NCBI GenBank assembly: GCA_002633005.1 | Contig: NMRA01000266.1 | Coordinates: 74,544 to 138,543 of the forward strand | Length of the DNA: 64,000 nt | Source: Phoronis australis | Lineage: Eukaryota; Phoronida; Phoronidae | Direction: 5' to 3' | In this document: one piece after another, positions 35,401 to 46,724 of the stretch | How positions within the stretch are numbered: position 1 is the stretch's first letter | Layout of the letters: each line of letters opens with the position of its first letter | Translations under genes and position numbers: made by a program | Notes under the pieces: generated by a model | What the model was told of the DNA's origin: nothing | Databases searched by the model: none | What the model saw: only the letters and a program-made list of their open reading frames with translations

Positions 35401-37244
35401 CACTTTGTTCGTGAACACGACGAAAATCTTGGCCTTATCCACGGGCACAGAAAACTGTAGCGCCACCCTAGCGTTGACCCGCAGTCGGTTACGTGTACTC
35501 GACAAACTTGTGATGACTATGTTACCCATGATTGTCGGTCGAACAGAAGTTGCAGTTGTTTGTATCAGACTTGACGTAGCTGGTCCGTAGCCTTGCAAAT
35601 AGACAGTACCGGATATGTCTCCGCTCACCAGATGCGTCTGTGCCTGAAAAGGTACGCGAAGTAGGGTGCCCCCTTCGATAGATCTTGAAGTGAGGCGCAA
35701 TATAACGGTTTTGTTATCACTTGACGTAGATTGAACGGATGCGTGATCCCAAACCTGCGAGTACAAAATGGGCAAAATTAATTGAATGCAGCTAACAGCA
35801 GCAAGCACACGCACACATACACACACGTACGTGTTTGTTTAAACAATACGAACAAGCGACTTTCTAAAACCACTCTGAGGTGGTGGCGTGTTACAGCTAC
35901 TATTAAAATCTTTTGGTCTATTTACAATTATCTCTTGTTTATTTGAACTGTCACGACGGTCTATTCTCCGGCCATCGTCAGGTGTTCCCGCGTTCTTAGA
36001 AGAACGAGCACGGATATGTGGTACACTCATGGTGTGATACAATAATTTTTAACACCTACTGGAGTAAACCTACGCTTATTTGCATGGACTATGAACTTAG
36101 TTATTTCGGTAATACCGTGTGACGTCGTCAAGTGCTTCATCTAATGGCGTAACTGGAATGCTAAATTTTTGTCAGAGGTCGAGATACAAGAAACATGCTA
36201 ACAAAAATGATATTCATTCTTCATGACTCTCATGTCACAACATGAGAATGATCAGTACTCTCTTGACAGTTTAAAGTTTCGTCCCATCTCACCAATCTCT
36301 TGCATGTGAATAGCACACTATAAGCTTAACATATAATGCTTTAACAAAAGTGTCGACTTAAATGACATATATACATCTAACTTGCTTAATATCAACACAG
36401 TTTCTTGCTACCTCCGATGTTCAGTGTCATTAGAACCCTTTTAAAGGCATTAAATATAAAGTATCAATTCCAACTCATTGTAAACAATAAACAGCTCCAA
36501 AACCATACAAAAATATACTTTTTAGCCTTAAGTGTCAGACAGTCTTAAAGCAATAAAGCCACATTGTGTTGAAAATAATACCACACTCTAACATACTTAT
36601 TTTCCGACAATTGAAATGCATAAACCAATATTTAGAGTTATTAATTTATACATGTATATATATATATATATACATATATAATTATTAATTTATACATATA
36701 TATATATATATATATATATAAATTAATAATAATATATATACATTATTAATTTATACACACATATATATATAAATTAATAATAATATATATATATATATAT
36801 ATATATTGTCAAATTCAATCTGAAAGAACGGCTACACACGAAAGGCAATTTTTGATTAGACAATATAATGCCGACACGAATTCCTCAAAGGCGTTCAAAA
36901 CAGGCTAACAATTGTAGGCCTTCATGTATATGGTTTACATTGATCACTGTAAGTGGAAATCCCGCTGAACGAATAGACTGTCTGTTAAATTATGCTATTT
37001 TACTTTATTGTGGTTTAAGTGCTCATACCTGCATGTTAAGAATGGGCACATTAAACTCCATGACAAATCGGCCGTCGTCCACGTCGATTGGTAGTTGGAT
37101 ACTAAAGTAGGCGTCGAAGAGTTTTCTCCCATTAGCCTGCCACACGTGACCACTCATAACGACATCAGTGACGATGGATAGACTCCAAGCTGAGGTCACG
37201 AATGACGTCACGGAAAGTATGTAGAGCCATAGTGTACTCCACAT
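32110..37244 (-). CDS. Gene B: paralogue of gene A (CBM2-like x2 plus PAN/apple-like)
   Basis: CDS complement(join(32110..32417, 33311..33563, 35389..35754, 37029..37244)), 380 aa. Intron phases (0, 0, 1) match gene A and exon 2 is 366 nt in both. The signal peptide is MWSTLWLYILSVTSFVTSAWS. Repeat 1 holds LFDAYFSIQLPIDVDDGRFV, then VWDHASVQS and FQAQTHL. Repeat 2 holds VALQFSVPVDKAKIFVVF, then FWKVRKL and LQADTDP. The PAN/apple-like end has C324, C352, C356, C362 and C375. The start is at 37244; the spliced upstream frame has no ATG and a stop, unlike gene A. Head-to-tail order on the same strand shows tandem duplication. The glycan-binding role is inferred from domain resemblance only. Confidence 0.82.
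33311..33563 (-). CDS. Gene B exon 3: second half of repeat 2
   Basis: Acceptor TTCATTTAG before 33563; donor GCAG|GTTTGT after 33311. Phase 0 in, phase 1 out, as in gene A. It starts FWKVRKL and includes FKVQPTAKVTFWKGEWFEFS and IGGIAYVNGYGP. It is 18 nt shorter than the gene A exon. Confidence 0.8.
35389..35754 (-). CDS. Gene B exon 2: end of repeat 1 and start of repeat 2
   Basis: 366 nt, phase 0 at both ends. Acceptor TACTCGCAG before 35754; donor AAG|GTGTGT after 35389. It starts VWDHASVQSTSS and contains VPFQAQTHL, ISGTVYLQGYGP and LRVNARVALQFSVPVDKAKI. Confidence 0.82.
36651..36806. repeat. (TA)n microsatellite with perfect inverted arms
   Basis: Runs of TATATA are framed by ATTATTAATTTATACA and its inverse TATAAATTAATAATAAT, repeated twice, so the region can fold into large AT-rich cruciforms. 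It lies in intron 1 of gene B. No coding content. Confidence 0.9.
37029..37244 (-). CDS. Gene B exon 1: signal peptide and first half of repeat 1
   Basis: ATG at 37244; donor CAG|GTATGA after 37029 (phase 0). Encodes MWSTLWLYILSVTSFVTSAW, then SLSIVTDVV, and the repeat core ending NVPILNMQ. An acceptor TCTATTCCAG before 37275 marks the exon's 5' edge. Confidence 0.8.
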
Positions 37245-37275
37245 CCTCCTAAAACGCCTTTTATTGGCAGATTTC

Positions 37276-40200
37276 CTGGAATAGATATAATTTAATATGT
37301 ATACACCAGAAACTTACACTTGAGAAAGCCTCACAACAAGATTCGACTCGGAAATGGGAAATCGCTTGGAATGCTTGAGTGAGAACCTCCAATGAGCCAC
37401 GTGTTAATTTGTGGAGTAATGTGGTATTTATACGCTTTTTAATGACATTTTCAGCAAGCTGTTTCTTCTATCTTTTTTCCAAAATCGCGTTTTGGCAATT
37501 ATTAGTTATGGTCGTTTGATAGGATATTTGCTGCAGTACCGCGTGTCACGAGCGTTGCCTACTTATGTTAATGACTGACTCCTTGGTTGAAAAAATTCGC
37601 AGAGTGATGCAGGTAAATGACGATTATTTGAAAAGTACATCTTTTAAAACGTTCTTAACGAGAACAAGGTCGTGATAGGTATTCAAATGCAAGATTTACA
37701 AGCAGTTTTGGTTCAAGCGTTCTACAGTGGTATACATGTATGTTTCGTGTTGAGTTGACCTCAAATTAGAATTTTGGTGTACTGAACGAGCATCGCTTTT
37801 GAGGTACCAACTCCCGGTTTCAACTACAACTACATGTATATTTCGGGATGATTATGTGGTTATATTGCATGTATTAGATGTGTAATTCCAAAACGGATTA
37901 CGAGACACACGAAAGATAAGGCCTCAATTTTGACACGTTGAGTTCTTAACCATACCATCGGAGAATTTGGACAGATGGTCCTTGTTATTAAGAGCAATTA
38001 CGATGTGTATTGCCTTTTGCTCCACAGTTTCAGCAGGCTGAAAACAAAAGTTAATGTACCTCGACTGAAGTAACGACCAGCCCTATTGAAAATTTTTTAT
38101 TGAACAGACATCTTAAGTTTTGGAGAAGTTCAAAAGCCAGTGTTTCGTTAAAAGTCACGCTGCATTATATAAAAATATAACAATGGGTTAATTGGCCTAC
38201 AAGGCCTCATATCTACATGTATGATTCGATTTTGAAAGCCAATAAATCATCAAATTATGTCAGTCGTCATTGCTTTTGCGGTGTTTTCTTTTGTCATTTG
38301 CTTGGTTTGGTTTTCGTTTGGGCTTGTGTCCAACCCCCTTCCTCACCACTGACATTTTTGTTTGCATGCGTTCCTTGCAAAGCCCGTAGACTGCTAGATT
38401 GGTACTAAGGTTAATTTACAGTTAGATATAACAGGAAAAAGAGCACAACTTAATCAAAAGCAACCTTCCAAGTCATATTAGGTTTTGTAGACACTTTGAT
38501 TACAGAGGTACTGACCTTCTAAAAGGCAGATTTTCCCATACACCAGGTTCCGACGTGGAGTACAGAGGCACATGGATACTGTACATTAGCGTTAAAACAA
38601 GTCCAACAAACCCATTGATGTCCGCGAACGCTTGATAACAAACTAAGGCCTTTATCACGTATTGCCCGGAAATTTAAACATCTGATATTTAGTTGAGACT
38701 CAAGCAGCGTGGTACCTGGACTTCTATTGCAAACTGGCATGTACAAGAAGCTTATTGGAAATTGCTGGACTGAGGTAATTACATGAGGACTTGCGCACTT
38801 ACACTGAAGAACACCGCTGGTCAATACGCTGTCGGACGTTGAAGTATTTGAATTCGCAAAATAGTTCCTTATTTTTTAACACATCTTGCAGGAAACAATT
38901 ATAATTGTTTACTTATATGTACTGTACGTTGGTTTTAATTATACTGCCGTCAGTTTATGCTGTACTTTTTAAGTTTTACGGTGGAATGTTGTTTTACGAC
39001 GACATCTCTCAGGTGCGTGATTTCGTCTGCATTCCCTGTTTAGTAATTTTGTTTGGTCGAGGCTCAAACTGCAACCGAGTGTTTCCAGAATTTTAAACTT
39101 CGATGTCACAAGATTTTAGACCCATTGTACCTATTACAATGAATTTGTTGTCTTATTCAGTCATTTTGGGAGAATATTTGCCATTAGAACGTGATTATTC
39201 TCGCGGCAATAAAACGTAAGACGAGATTGTCGACTGACGTTTAATGATTAGAAAACGAAAACGGACAATCGCCGCACAAATAAAAGGTTCATGTTAACTC
39301 AACGTTTCCCCTATTCATAAGACATCATCAGAATACGTTCAGTAGGACAACAAGTGCCGATTACCATTCAAGTCACATCCGTGTGTTGAAATGAGAGAGA
39401 TACATGTACAGCGAAAAAAAGTAGTACACCAGTTGTAAGGTCACTGAGCTCAGCATGTTATTGAGAGAATCAGTAGCATGTTGATCCTGAATGGCCAATG
39501 ACTCCATGGTATAAAGAAATTCCTTATCCGGTTTCTTAGCATCATCCTGGCCAAAAATGATATAATTAATTTTTAATGAGTCACTTGATCTGAGGTGAGC
39601 ATAGTGTGTCCATATTTTTTTTTGCGAAACAATGCAGGACGCCGCCCAAGAAATATCGTTGCATTGCGGCATTGATGTAATGAGTGCACACCACAAAACG
39701 GACATATTTCTACTAGAGCACATTTACGCGGTACTCCGGTCCCCATAGATAATCTAAAATGTGAGCAATATGTCAATTTTATCAAAAATACTAATGAACG
39801 AAACATACACGACATGTGTCAGAGGCATAACCAGTTCACAAATCTCATTGGTCAAAAAGTCAGGAATACAGTGGGACTAATAGGAAAGTCAACGTTACCA
39901 TAACTTGACAAAATTTTGTTGCACTCAATGTCTTGGAAAAATAAGTTGGACACTGAAAATTAATAATTCATACCTCAAGAATTTTAATTCCAAACACACA
40001 TTTTTCTTTCAAGGAGGCGTTAGTACGTACAGTTTTGGAGGTGTACAAATAATTTTGACACGACTATTGTAATCTTATGTGTAATTCCATGAAAAATTTG
40101 AAAATGATCTTTACTGGAATGTTTGTAAATGACATTGCCTATATACTAGACAGCGTACGCGTAGCATATCGTACATACAACAGTACTGGGTGACTGGGTC

Positions 40201-40868
40201 AGTGCTAACATGACACCATGGGTGAGAACCAGGGGTGGATCCTGGATTTTGAGTTGGGGGCAGGGCAGAGTATTAGCCAGGATTTGCCCGTCAGACATTC
40301 GCGGCCCGAACTCCCATGTGGAATTTGGGAATTTTGTTCTGGGGCCTAGACCCCTTGCACCCCCACCCCTTTAATCCACCTCTGAGAAGAATTGTTAAGG
40401 TCAGAAACCCTAGCGTTGCACACAAATACTCTTATTATGCTGGCTGAGATAAATCCCCGGCAATCGGTATGTGGCAGGGTATTGCAGTGGTAAAATCACT
40501 TCCCTTGATTTCAGCGACTGTCCGTCAGACAACAACGAGAATTGGCGTTGTGAAATAAAGCTCTGGTCAAAGATCAAAAACATCTATTCCATTAAACAAT
40601 AAATCAGTACGTAGCGTTTTTTCTATATGTAAAGTTCACTATGTGCAGACTTCATTGGAGCAATTAGCAAACGCTTAAGACCTGGATAAGACGAACATAG
40701 TTGTATTTTAAAATTTCTTCAGTACAGTATTCCTGTCAGCTCCCTGTCTGAAAAGAGACTCACGTGGAATGAAGAAAATTTAGGCAGTGACGTCGTCGAC
40801 ATTTTCAAGGCAAAAATTTTGCGCCGTCTTTGGAAATTACTACTGCCAAATATTAAAAAGAGTATTAC
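37276..40868 (-). other. Probable 5' intron of gene B; no other gene seen
   Basis: This lies between the acceptor at 37275 and a putative donor at 40869. It holds several unsupported frames (for example minus 39373-39723, 116 codons) and a GGCGGAT-type element at 40230-40384. I find no exon with conserved motifs. Confidence 0.4.
40230..40384. mobile_element. Short element with GGCGGAT-type inverted ends, copy 2
   Basis: The left end is CAGGGGTGGATCCTGGATTT. The right end is CACCCCTTTAATCCACCTCTG, an imperfect inverse. Non-coding, about 155 bp. Related copies lie at 9727 and 43004. Confidence 0.6.
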
Positions 40869-41200
40869 CTGTATCTGGCTGTAGTCACACGAGAACCGAC
40901 ACTTAACCTCTAGTGTTCAATGAGGTACACATAATTAAACGTTTAACAGTCAATTAAAACTCATCAGATCATTATTTATTTAACCTTGCCGGTGACCTTA
41001 GTGAATAACGAGGAAGAGCAATTACAGCGCTTCCCGAGTATCGATCACGGGTCTCCCGATTCTGCTTTGTTATAGGTAATGGGTTCGCCTGCAGCTAATT
41101 CGGGTTACGCAATTATCAATGGAGTTGATGGAACTCTAAGGAAAGGCGAAGCTCCAATTGATGTGTGTGACAGGTGAATGTTTTCTGACAAACATTATTT
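40869..41200 (-). promoter_or_regulatory. Putative 5' leader exon and upstream region of gene B
   Basis: The minus-strand donor ACAG|GTAATA at 40869 is placed like the gene A donor at 28101. Upstream sequence shares ordered blocks with 28200-28480 (see the gene A entry). The ATG seen at the gene A exon edge is ATA here (GATACAG), so translation cannot start in this leader. Confidence 0.4.
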
Positions 41201-41487
41201 TAGGTATATATGTGGTTGGAACCTGCAAATTTAAACACGACAGTAAACGCCTGCTGACCGATTATCGAAACTCAGACACGTTCTAGCGGCAATGCTCGCG
41301 AAGTTTATTAACACTCGTTCCTAACACTTTGATTATTGAGTCGTCGACTGGTGGAAAAATGTTCAAAATGTTCAAAAGTCATTCTGCAAGACAGAAGGGG
41401 GTGTTTCACATGAATTGTACGAAAGCGGTCACGTGATACTTGGACTTGAAGAATAGTCTTATTAACACGAACCTATTATATATATGC

Positions 41488-41496
41488 GTGTTTGTT

Positions 41497-41550
<54 letters not shown>

Positions 41551-41558
41551 TGTGTGTA
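41488..41558. repeat. (TG)n microsatellite
   Basis: An almost uninterrupted TG run of about 60 bases preceded by TTTG units. The His/Thr-rich minus frame across it is a repeat translation. Confidence 0.95.
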
Positions 41559-42479
41559 CATATACATGTATGTATACACTGAAAGTTTAATCGCTGACAG
41601 ATAAATGCAAGGGACATTTATACATGTAGCTAAACACAACATTTACGTTGTACGAAACAAGCCCAAAAATCTCAAGGCTATGAAAGACTTTCTATTGAGC
41701 CAAAATCTATAACATTTACACAAGCAGAACAGAAGGTACATGTTTATATCCAAACAATTGATAACCCTACAACACAGACCGGGATTTATCTACGCACTTA
41801 TATATTGGCTTGCTTTGTGCTGGCGATTGAAAAGGAAATAATCTACCGCCATGTTCAATTGTCGTTTCAGAGAGAGGTTTATATTTAGAGTCTTGTGTTA
41901 AGAGTGGCTATTGAGTATTCGGTGTAGGAACACTTTGAATGGAAGAATTCAATTTTACATATCAATGGTGCAAAAAGGGATCCAATTCACGAAACTGACA
42001 CCTGACCAAACAACCGCCTAAGTTAAGACCGAATACAAACATTCAGAAAAGGGTGTTTCGTAAACACAGCATTGAGTTTTAGTGTTCGACCTTAACTTAG
42101 ACAGAAATTAATTTGTTTTTGACATGCAAGGAGAATTTACAAATCACGATTTTGCCACCTGTTGCGGAAATACTAAACTAAGCAAGGCTGCGTGTGAATG
42201 CAGTTTCAAGAACAATAATGGTCTTGAACCTCTAAAGAGTGGTTTATTTAAATTTCTAATGAAACGAAACCTCGTTTTCTTAAGGTGTCCCTGGCATTAT
42301 TGGAAAAGATCATTTCACATAAGCCGGCAAGTTGCAGAGCAATGTAATTACGACCTTTTGCCTGTTCTGGAACCGAAAGCAGGCCATCTGCAATTTGACA
42401 ATGTTTAGGGGCATTAGATTGTGATGAATGTCTACAGTACGTTTGTTTATCAATAGTGATGATAGTCGTACATGCTGGT
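41559..42479. other. No gene seen
   Basis: A plus frame of 94 codons (42124-42408) starts MQGEFTNHDFATCCGN and is cysteine-bearing early on, but it lacks a signal peptide, splice support or a known family. I do not call it a gene. Confidence 0.35.
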
Positions 42480-43003
42480 CATTTTGACAAAAAGCTCACT
42501 ACTAAGCCTAGACCGAGCAGGCTAACTTTCGGTTTTAGCCTTGACCGACATCATTTTTACTAGTTTGGTCTTAGAAGTTTCATGAAACGGGGCTAAACCA
42601 TTGTGGTTTTAAGTTAGCCCGTTTTCTGTCCAAGGTTAAGACATCAACAGCCGATTTCGAAAAAGGGGTTTAAAGTTAAACCTGGTTTAATTGACTTAAA
42701 ACAGGTTTGAAGAAAATCTGCATTTCATAAAGGTGGTTCAAGTTTTAAACCAGTGGTCTAGTAAAACCTGGCTGACCTCCATTTAAGACCTGGCGTAAGT
42801 CAGTTATCATTTCAGCAACGAGGTCTACATTCCTTAGACCTGTATTAAGATCTCAAACCAGGTTTAACTTTAGGCTTGGTCAGACCCAGGTTTAATAATA
42901 ATAAACATAGGTATAAATGGAAATAAATGATTCCGCGGTGTGCAATTACGATGCAGTTGTATAGTGAATGTATAGCTTTACAGCGACACAACATCAAACA
43001 CAA

Positions 43004-43163
43004 CAGGGGCGGCCCCGGGATTTTTAAAGGAGGGGAGGTCGGATCAAGGAACAATTTTTCAAAAGAGGGTCCAAGTCAACAATTTAAAATTATAGATTTG
43101 ATATCACTGGAATCAAGGGAAAAGGAGGGTTCGGACCCCTTGACCCCCTGGATCCGCTTATGC
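43004..43163. mobile_element. Short element with GGCGGAT-type inverted ends, copy 3
   Basis: The left end is CAGGGGCGGCCCCGGGATTT. The right end is CCCCCTGGATCCGCTTATG, an imperfect inverse. The interior is purine-rich ('AAAAGGAGGGTTCGGACCCC'). Non-coding, about 160 bp. Confidence 0.6.
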
Positions 43164-43879
43164 CTAGACCGGTTCGTTATGCAAGAAGTCCTTCGGATTC
43201 CTCAGAATACATGTACGTCTGGTGTCACCGTCGTAAGTGCAACTGATTTGACTGTAGACGACATGTTCTGATTAACGTACATTGGTACTCGATTAAGGTT
43301 GCCGGGTAAGGTTCCTTCCCCCATTTAGTCGTAAAAAATACACTAAAAGGACACGGAGATAACTTTTAACATTTGTTATGTTGCAGCTTATATAGAGCAT
43401 GTACTTCAAAGTGTGAACGTTTGTTGGGCACAAACATTAGAAAATGAAAAATGTCCCCTCAAGATAGCCTTTATCTGCCACTGGCTCTCTGCACATTTTT
43501 CTTTGCACTTTTTTCACTGATGAAATTTTCTTCCCTTCATTTTATTCATACTCTTTAATTATTTTTCGCTGCATTGCTCTGACTGTGGCAACAGTGCAGC
43601 CAATCTGAACCAATGCTTCTCTGCTCATGCTGCTTACGCTTACTTGATTTGGAACCAGTTTTCTTATTCTCTATGACATTGGCTTCTTCTCTGATCAGTT
43701 CTGGGAAGGAACACTTTCTCCTCACGAGAAAGATTTTAGACTTTGTTTCGCAAATGCCCCCACTGATTCTACTACTGTGTGTCATTTTATGCGGACATGA
43801 TTATGATACCATTGTTTTTTTTTAGGTTAATCCAGATCAACACAATAGGGTGGCTTGCATAGTTTAAACCATCCTCCTT

Positions 43880-44018
43880 TTCAGTAACGCTAGAACCTCG
43901 CTAAAAAGCAAGAATACGAGAGATAACGTGAGACATTAACGTGCATTTTGAATGAGAACACGTGATTTTGACTAGACTTTATCAAGCTCCCAGTTTAGGT
44001 TCTAGCGGTACTGAACGC
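43880..44018. mobile_element. MITE copy 3 (reverse orientation)
   Basis: The left end is TCAGTAACGCTAGAACCTCG and the right end is TTCTAGCGGTACTGAACGC. The interior word AACACGTGATTTTGACTAG is the inverse of the copy 1 interior. First of three copies within 860 bp. Confidence 0.8.
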
Positions 44019-44123
44019 AGGACTGGTTTTACTAAACTCGCCTCCTGGTCTAACTAAACCAGGCTTTCAGACATTGAAACCACTTTGGTCAAATGTAAGT
44101 TAGGTATAAAATTAGTCCAGGCG

Positions 44124-44267
44124 TGCGTTCAGTAGACGCTAGGTCCTACGCTAGGACCTAGCTAAAGCCTAGTCAAAGTCACGTGCTCTCACTTAAAATG
44201 CACGGCAATACCTCGCGTAATCTCACGAAGTCTTGCTTTTTAGCGAGGTCCTAGCGTTATTGAACGG
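44124..44267. mobile_element. MITE copy 4 (same orientation as copy 1)
   Basis: The left end is TGCGTTCAGTAGACGCTAGG and the right end is GGTCCTAGCGTTATTGAACG. The interior CACGTGCTCT and CTTGCTTTTTAGCGAGGTCC match copy 1 closely. Confidence 0.85.
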
Positions 44268-44590
44268 GAGGCAAGTCTAGAAAGACACAATTTAAGTCTT
44301 AAAGCTGGTTTTGCTAAACCACCTTTATGAAATTGGCTTCAAAAGTTTAATGAAACGTGTCCCGGGAATGTATGTATATACATGTACTTTGTTTACGCTG
44401 AATAGCCAACAGTCGAAATTATGATAGAGAACAGACTGTTTTCAGCACACGTGCAGAGAGGAAAGAATCGGCTTTTCAAACATCTCTAACGCTTCCTCTG
44501 CTTTTGGGGCACGTATGGCGCATCGTCCAATTCGGCGATAAACGAAAGAAATCTTATCATAGAAACTTAAGGGAGCGAAGTCCAGCCTGC

Positions 44591-44736
44591 CGTTCAGTAA
44601 CGCCAGGACCTCGCTAAAAAAGCAAAATTTCGCGAGATTACGTGAGATATTGTCGTGCATTTCAAATGAGAACACGTGACCTTGACTAGGTTTTAGCGGG
44701 GTCCTAGCGTAGGTCCTAGCGTCTACTGAACGCACG
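44591..44736. mobile_element. MITE copy 5 (reverse orientation)
   Basis: The left end is CGTTCAGTAACGCCAGGACC and the right end is AGGTCCTAGCGTCTACTGAACG shortened to the family form. The interior GAGAACACGTGACCTTGACT matches copy 3. It ends about 50 bp from the polyadenylation-like signal of the Ig/TSP1 gene. Confidence 0.85.
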
Positions 44737-44783
44737 ACATGTTTAGATCATTGACATCAATTCTACATCGTCAAAACGCAAAA

Positions 44784-44789
44784 TTTATT
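44784..44789 (-). terminator. Polyadenylation-like signal AATAAA of the Ig/TSP1 gene
   Basis: TTTATT on the plus strand gives AATAAA on the minus strand, about 290 nt after the stop codon at 45076. It is the first such hexamer downstream that I noticed. Actual use is not shown. Confidence 0.4.
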
Positions 44790-45075
44790 TTGACGAGTAT
44801 TGACAAAGATCACACCTTTTCGAACACATTTCCATGTTCTCGTTTTACCACAGCACTGAGCTAGATCAACTGCAGAGAGAAATTCACTCGCGCATAGGCA
44901 GCTACTGGTTGGGACAGCAGTCCGTGGAGCAGGATTCGATAAAGATTTCTCTTCATTTCCGAAATAAACACAGTTTAATCATCAAAGGTTTACATGTATT
45001 TACAATTTTGTCTATAACGCAACAACGTTACAGTTGCTGTTCCAGAGATCATTTCTGTAGCTCGTTAATGTATAC

Positions 45076-46724
45076 TCAGTCTTCACCGCGACGTCCGTCC
45101 TTGAGACTTTTTTGGGACGTTCCCGTCAACGCTTTCCCGGAATCGCGGCGGGGCGTAGATCTCTTTGGCGACCCCGACGACGAACGGTGTAATGAACCCC
45201 TTGCGTTTCTTCGATGCTTAATTTTTTCTATAATATCGAGCGCTTTCTGAATGGCTTCGCCATTTTCTTTGTCTTTAGAGTTATAAAGAGCTGGTTCCTT
45301 GGCTCCAACAACACTGTGCCTCCTTCTACGTGGCGATGGTTTTCGTTCGACAGATTGAAACATCTTTGCATGCCCTGACTTACTGATGACACGACTGTGA
45401 CGCTGCTTTGGGTCGTCACAACTATCTCGCGAAACATTTGCACATTTTTTGAAGTCAACGGCGCATGCACTGAACGTACCCTGTCGGCTGCCAACCGACA
45501 CTTTTCTCTCAGTCACAACTTCGTGATGGCCACTGACAATATAATCGTCATTTTTAATATCTACCTGTGCCTGGCTTAGCTTATGTTGCAGTTTATCAGT
45601 ACTGTCCTCAGTTTCTACAGGTTGCTCTTCCTTCGATGAACGTTTCCGATTTCCCGTGGTTAGGTCCAAGGGGTGAAACGAATGCTTGTGCGACAGCCTG
45701 TACTTTTGGTAGTAGGATTTTGCCATTCTTGCGCACTCATGAGCTCCGACCTGAGACAATTGGTCCAGTGTTAAACCAGACCCATTTGGGTCATCGTTCA
45801 CTGAAGATGGCGTTTTGCGTCGGCGACTACCGAGACTTTTATCAGAAAGCATTTTGTTTCCTAACGATTGCTTATCTTTGCTCTTGGCAACACTTGCCAC
45901 AGATATTTCATTTCTTGCATTGCGTCCCCGAAATTTGCCACTAGTTGCCGTAGATAATGGTTTCTCAGAATCTTTTGTGTCAATTTTGTCAAATCCAGGA
46001 CCCACACGTCGACGCGACTTGCTCTTTACCGGGTGTTTCCCGAAACCGGACCTTCTGCTCACTCCATGCACAACGTCGTAAAGGTGAACGCCGACAGTCG
46101 CCACTGCGGTCTTCTTTATCTTCGGAGGTGCTCTTTTACCGAGCTTTCGTTTGTTGGAAAGATTCTTCCTTTTACTTCCCATCCAGCTGAGTATGCTTGG
46201 TGTTCGTCTACCGTCATGAAAGAAGGCAAGCGCGTTAGGAGTGCCCTGGACCTCGTTGGTGGAGCTGCCTTGCAACGAATGGAGCTTGGGAACAAGCAAA
46301 TGTCCGCTGCCTGAAGTCTCGAACGTGGAAGCGTGGCGGTCGCTCACTTCCAGCGTCTCTGCCGACACCAACCGGAAAGACGGGTGTGGAGACCCCAGAC
46401 CTAGCGAACGCTCAGGTATTTCTCCGCATGTCACCAGTTTATCGTAACTGTCCATCAAAGCAAGCTCATGCAGAGATGCACTGGATTTGGCTGTTAGTGG
46501 CAGGCATTCGAAGTCAAGATCAACAAATTTCCCCATGGGGTAATCGTGTCGGTATACTTTTTCTAAAGAATCGACGGCAACTGATTTCTTTGTCTCTCTT
46601 CCAAAGAGACCGAACTTACTTTTTATTATTCCTTTTCGCACAAGCAGTAGTACAATCGCCACCATGAAAATCAGGAAGCCAAGTGTTGCCGTGGGTAAGC
46701 TGATGCCAAAAATCGTTGCCCAGT
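45076..46724 (-). CDS. Last exon: transmembrane segment and ~510-residue cytoplasmic tail
   Basis: Acceptor GTTGATTTCAG before 46724; it enters at phase 1 and reads DWATIFGISLPTATLGFLIF, continuing MVAIVLLLV, a ~25-residue hydrophobic span, followed by the stop-transfer sequence RKGIIKSKFG. The tail is Ser-, Lys- and Arg-rich with basic clusters (SRRRVGPG, SLGSRRRKTPSS, SPRRRRHS) and tyrosines at VYRHDY, DDYIVSG and YYQKYRL. I see no ITIM/ITAM pair, kinase, ZU5, death or TIR domain. It ends GRRGED-stop at 45076. The long uninterrupted frame (549 codons) next to a membrane segment makes coding very likely. Confidence 0.8.

Larger units (their letters stand above)
42480..44345. repeat. Older repeat rich in TTTAAACCTGG words, interrupted by other elements
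   Basis: From 42480 to 42900 the words TTAAACC(A/T)GGTTT, CTTAAGAC and TTAGCC recur in both orientations. Similar words resume at 44018-44120 (ACTAAACCAGGC) and 44268-44345 (GCTGGTTTTGCTAAACCACC), on both sides of MITE copies. A 'TTTCATAAAGGTGG' word at about 42723 matches CCACCTTTATGAAA at 44320 inverted, suggesting the two edges belong to one older element. Confidence 0.5.

Noticed and set aside
39373-39815. Overlapping minus frames, one with CPFCG
   Set aside because: I considered a second LINE C-terminal domain, but the spacing of the His and Cys residues does not fit and the frames are not joined.
41406-41642. His/Thr-rich frame on minus strand
   Set aside because: Translation of the TG microsatellite.
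45567-46667. Several plus-strand frames of 60-125 codons
   Set aside because: Shadows of the receptor's long minus-strand tail exon, with no motifs of their own.
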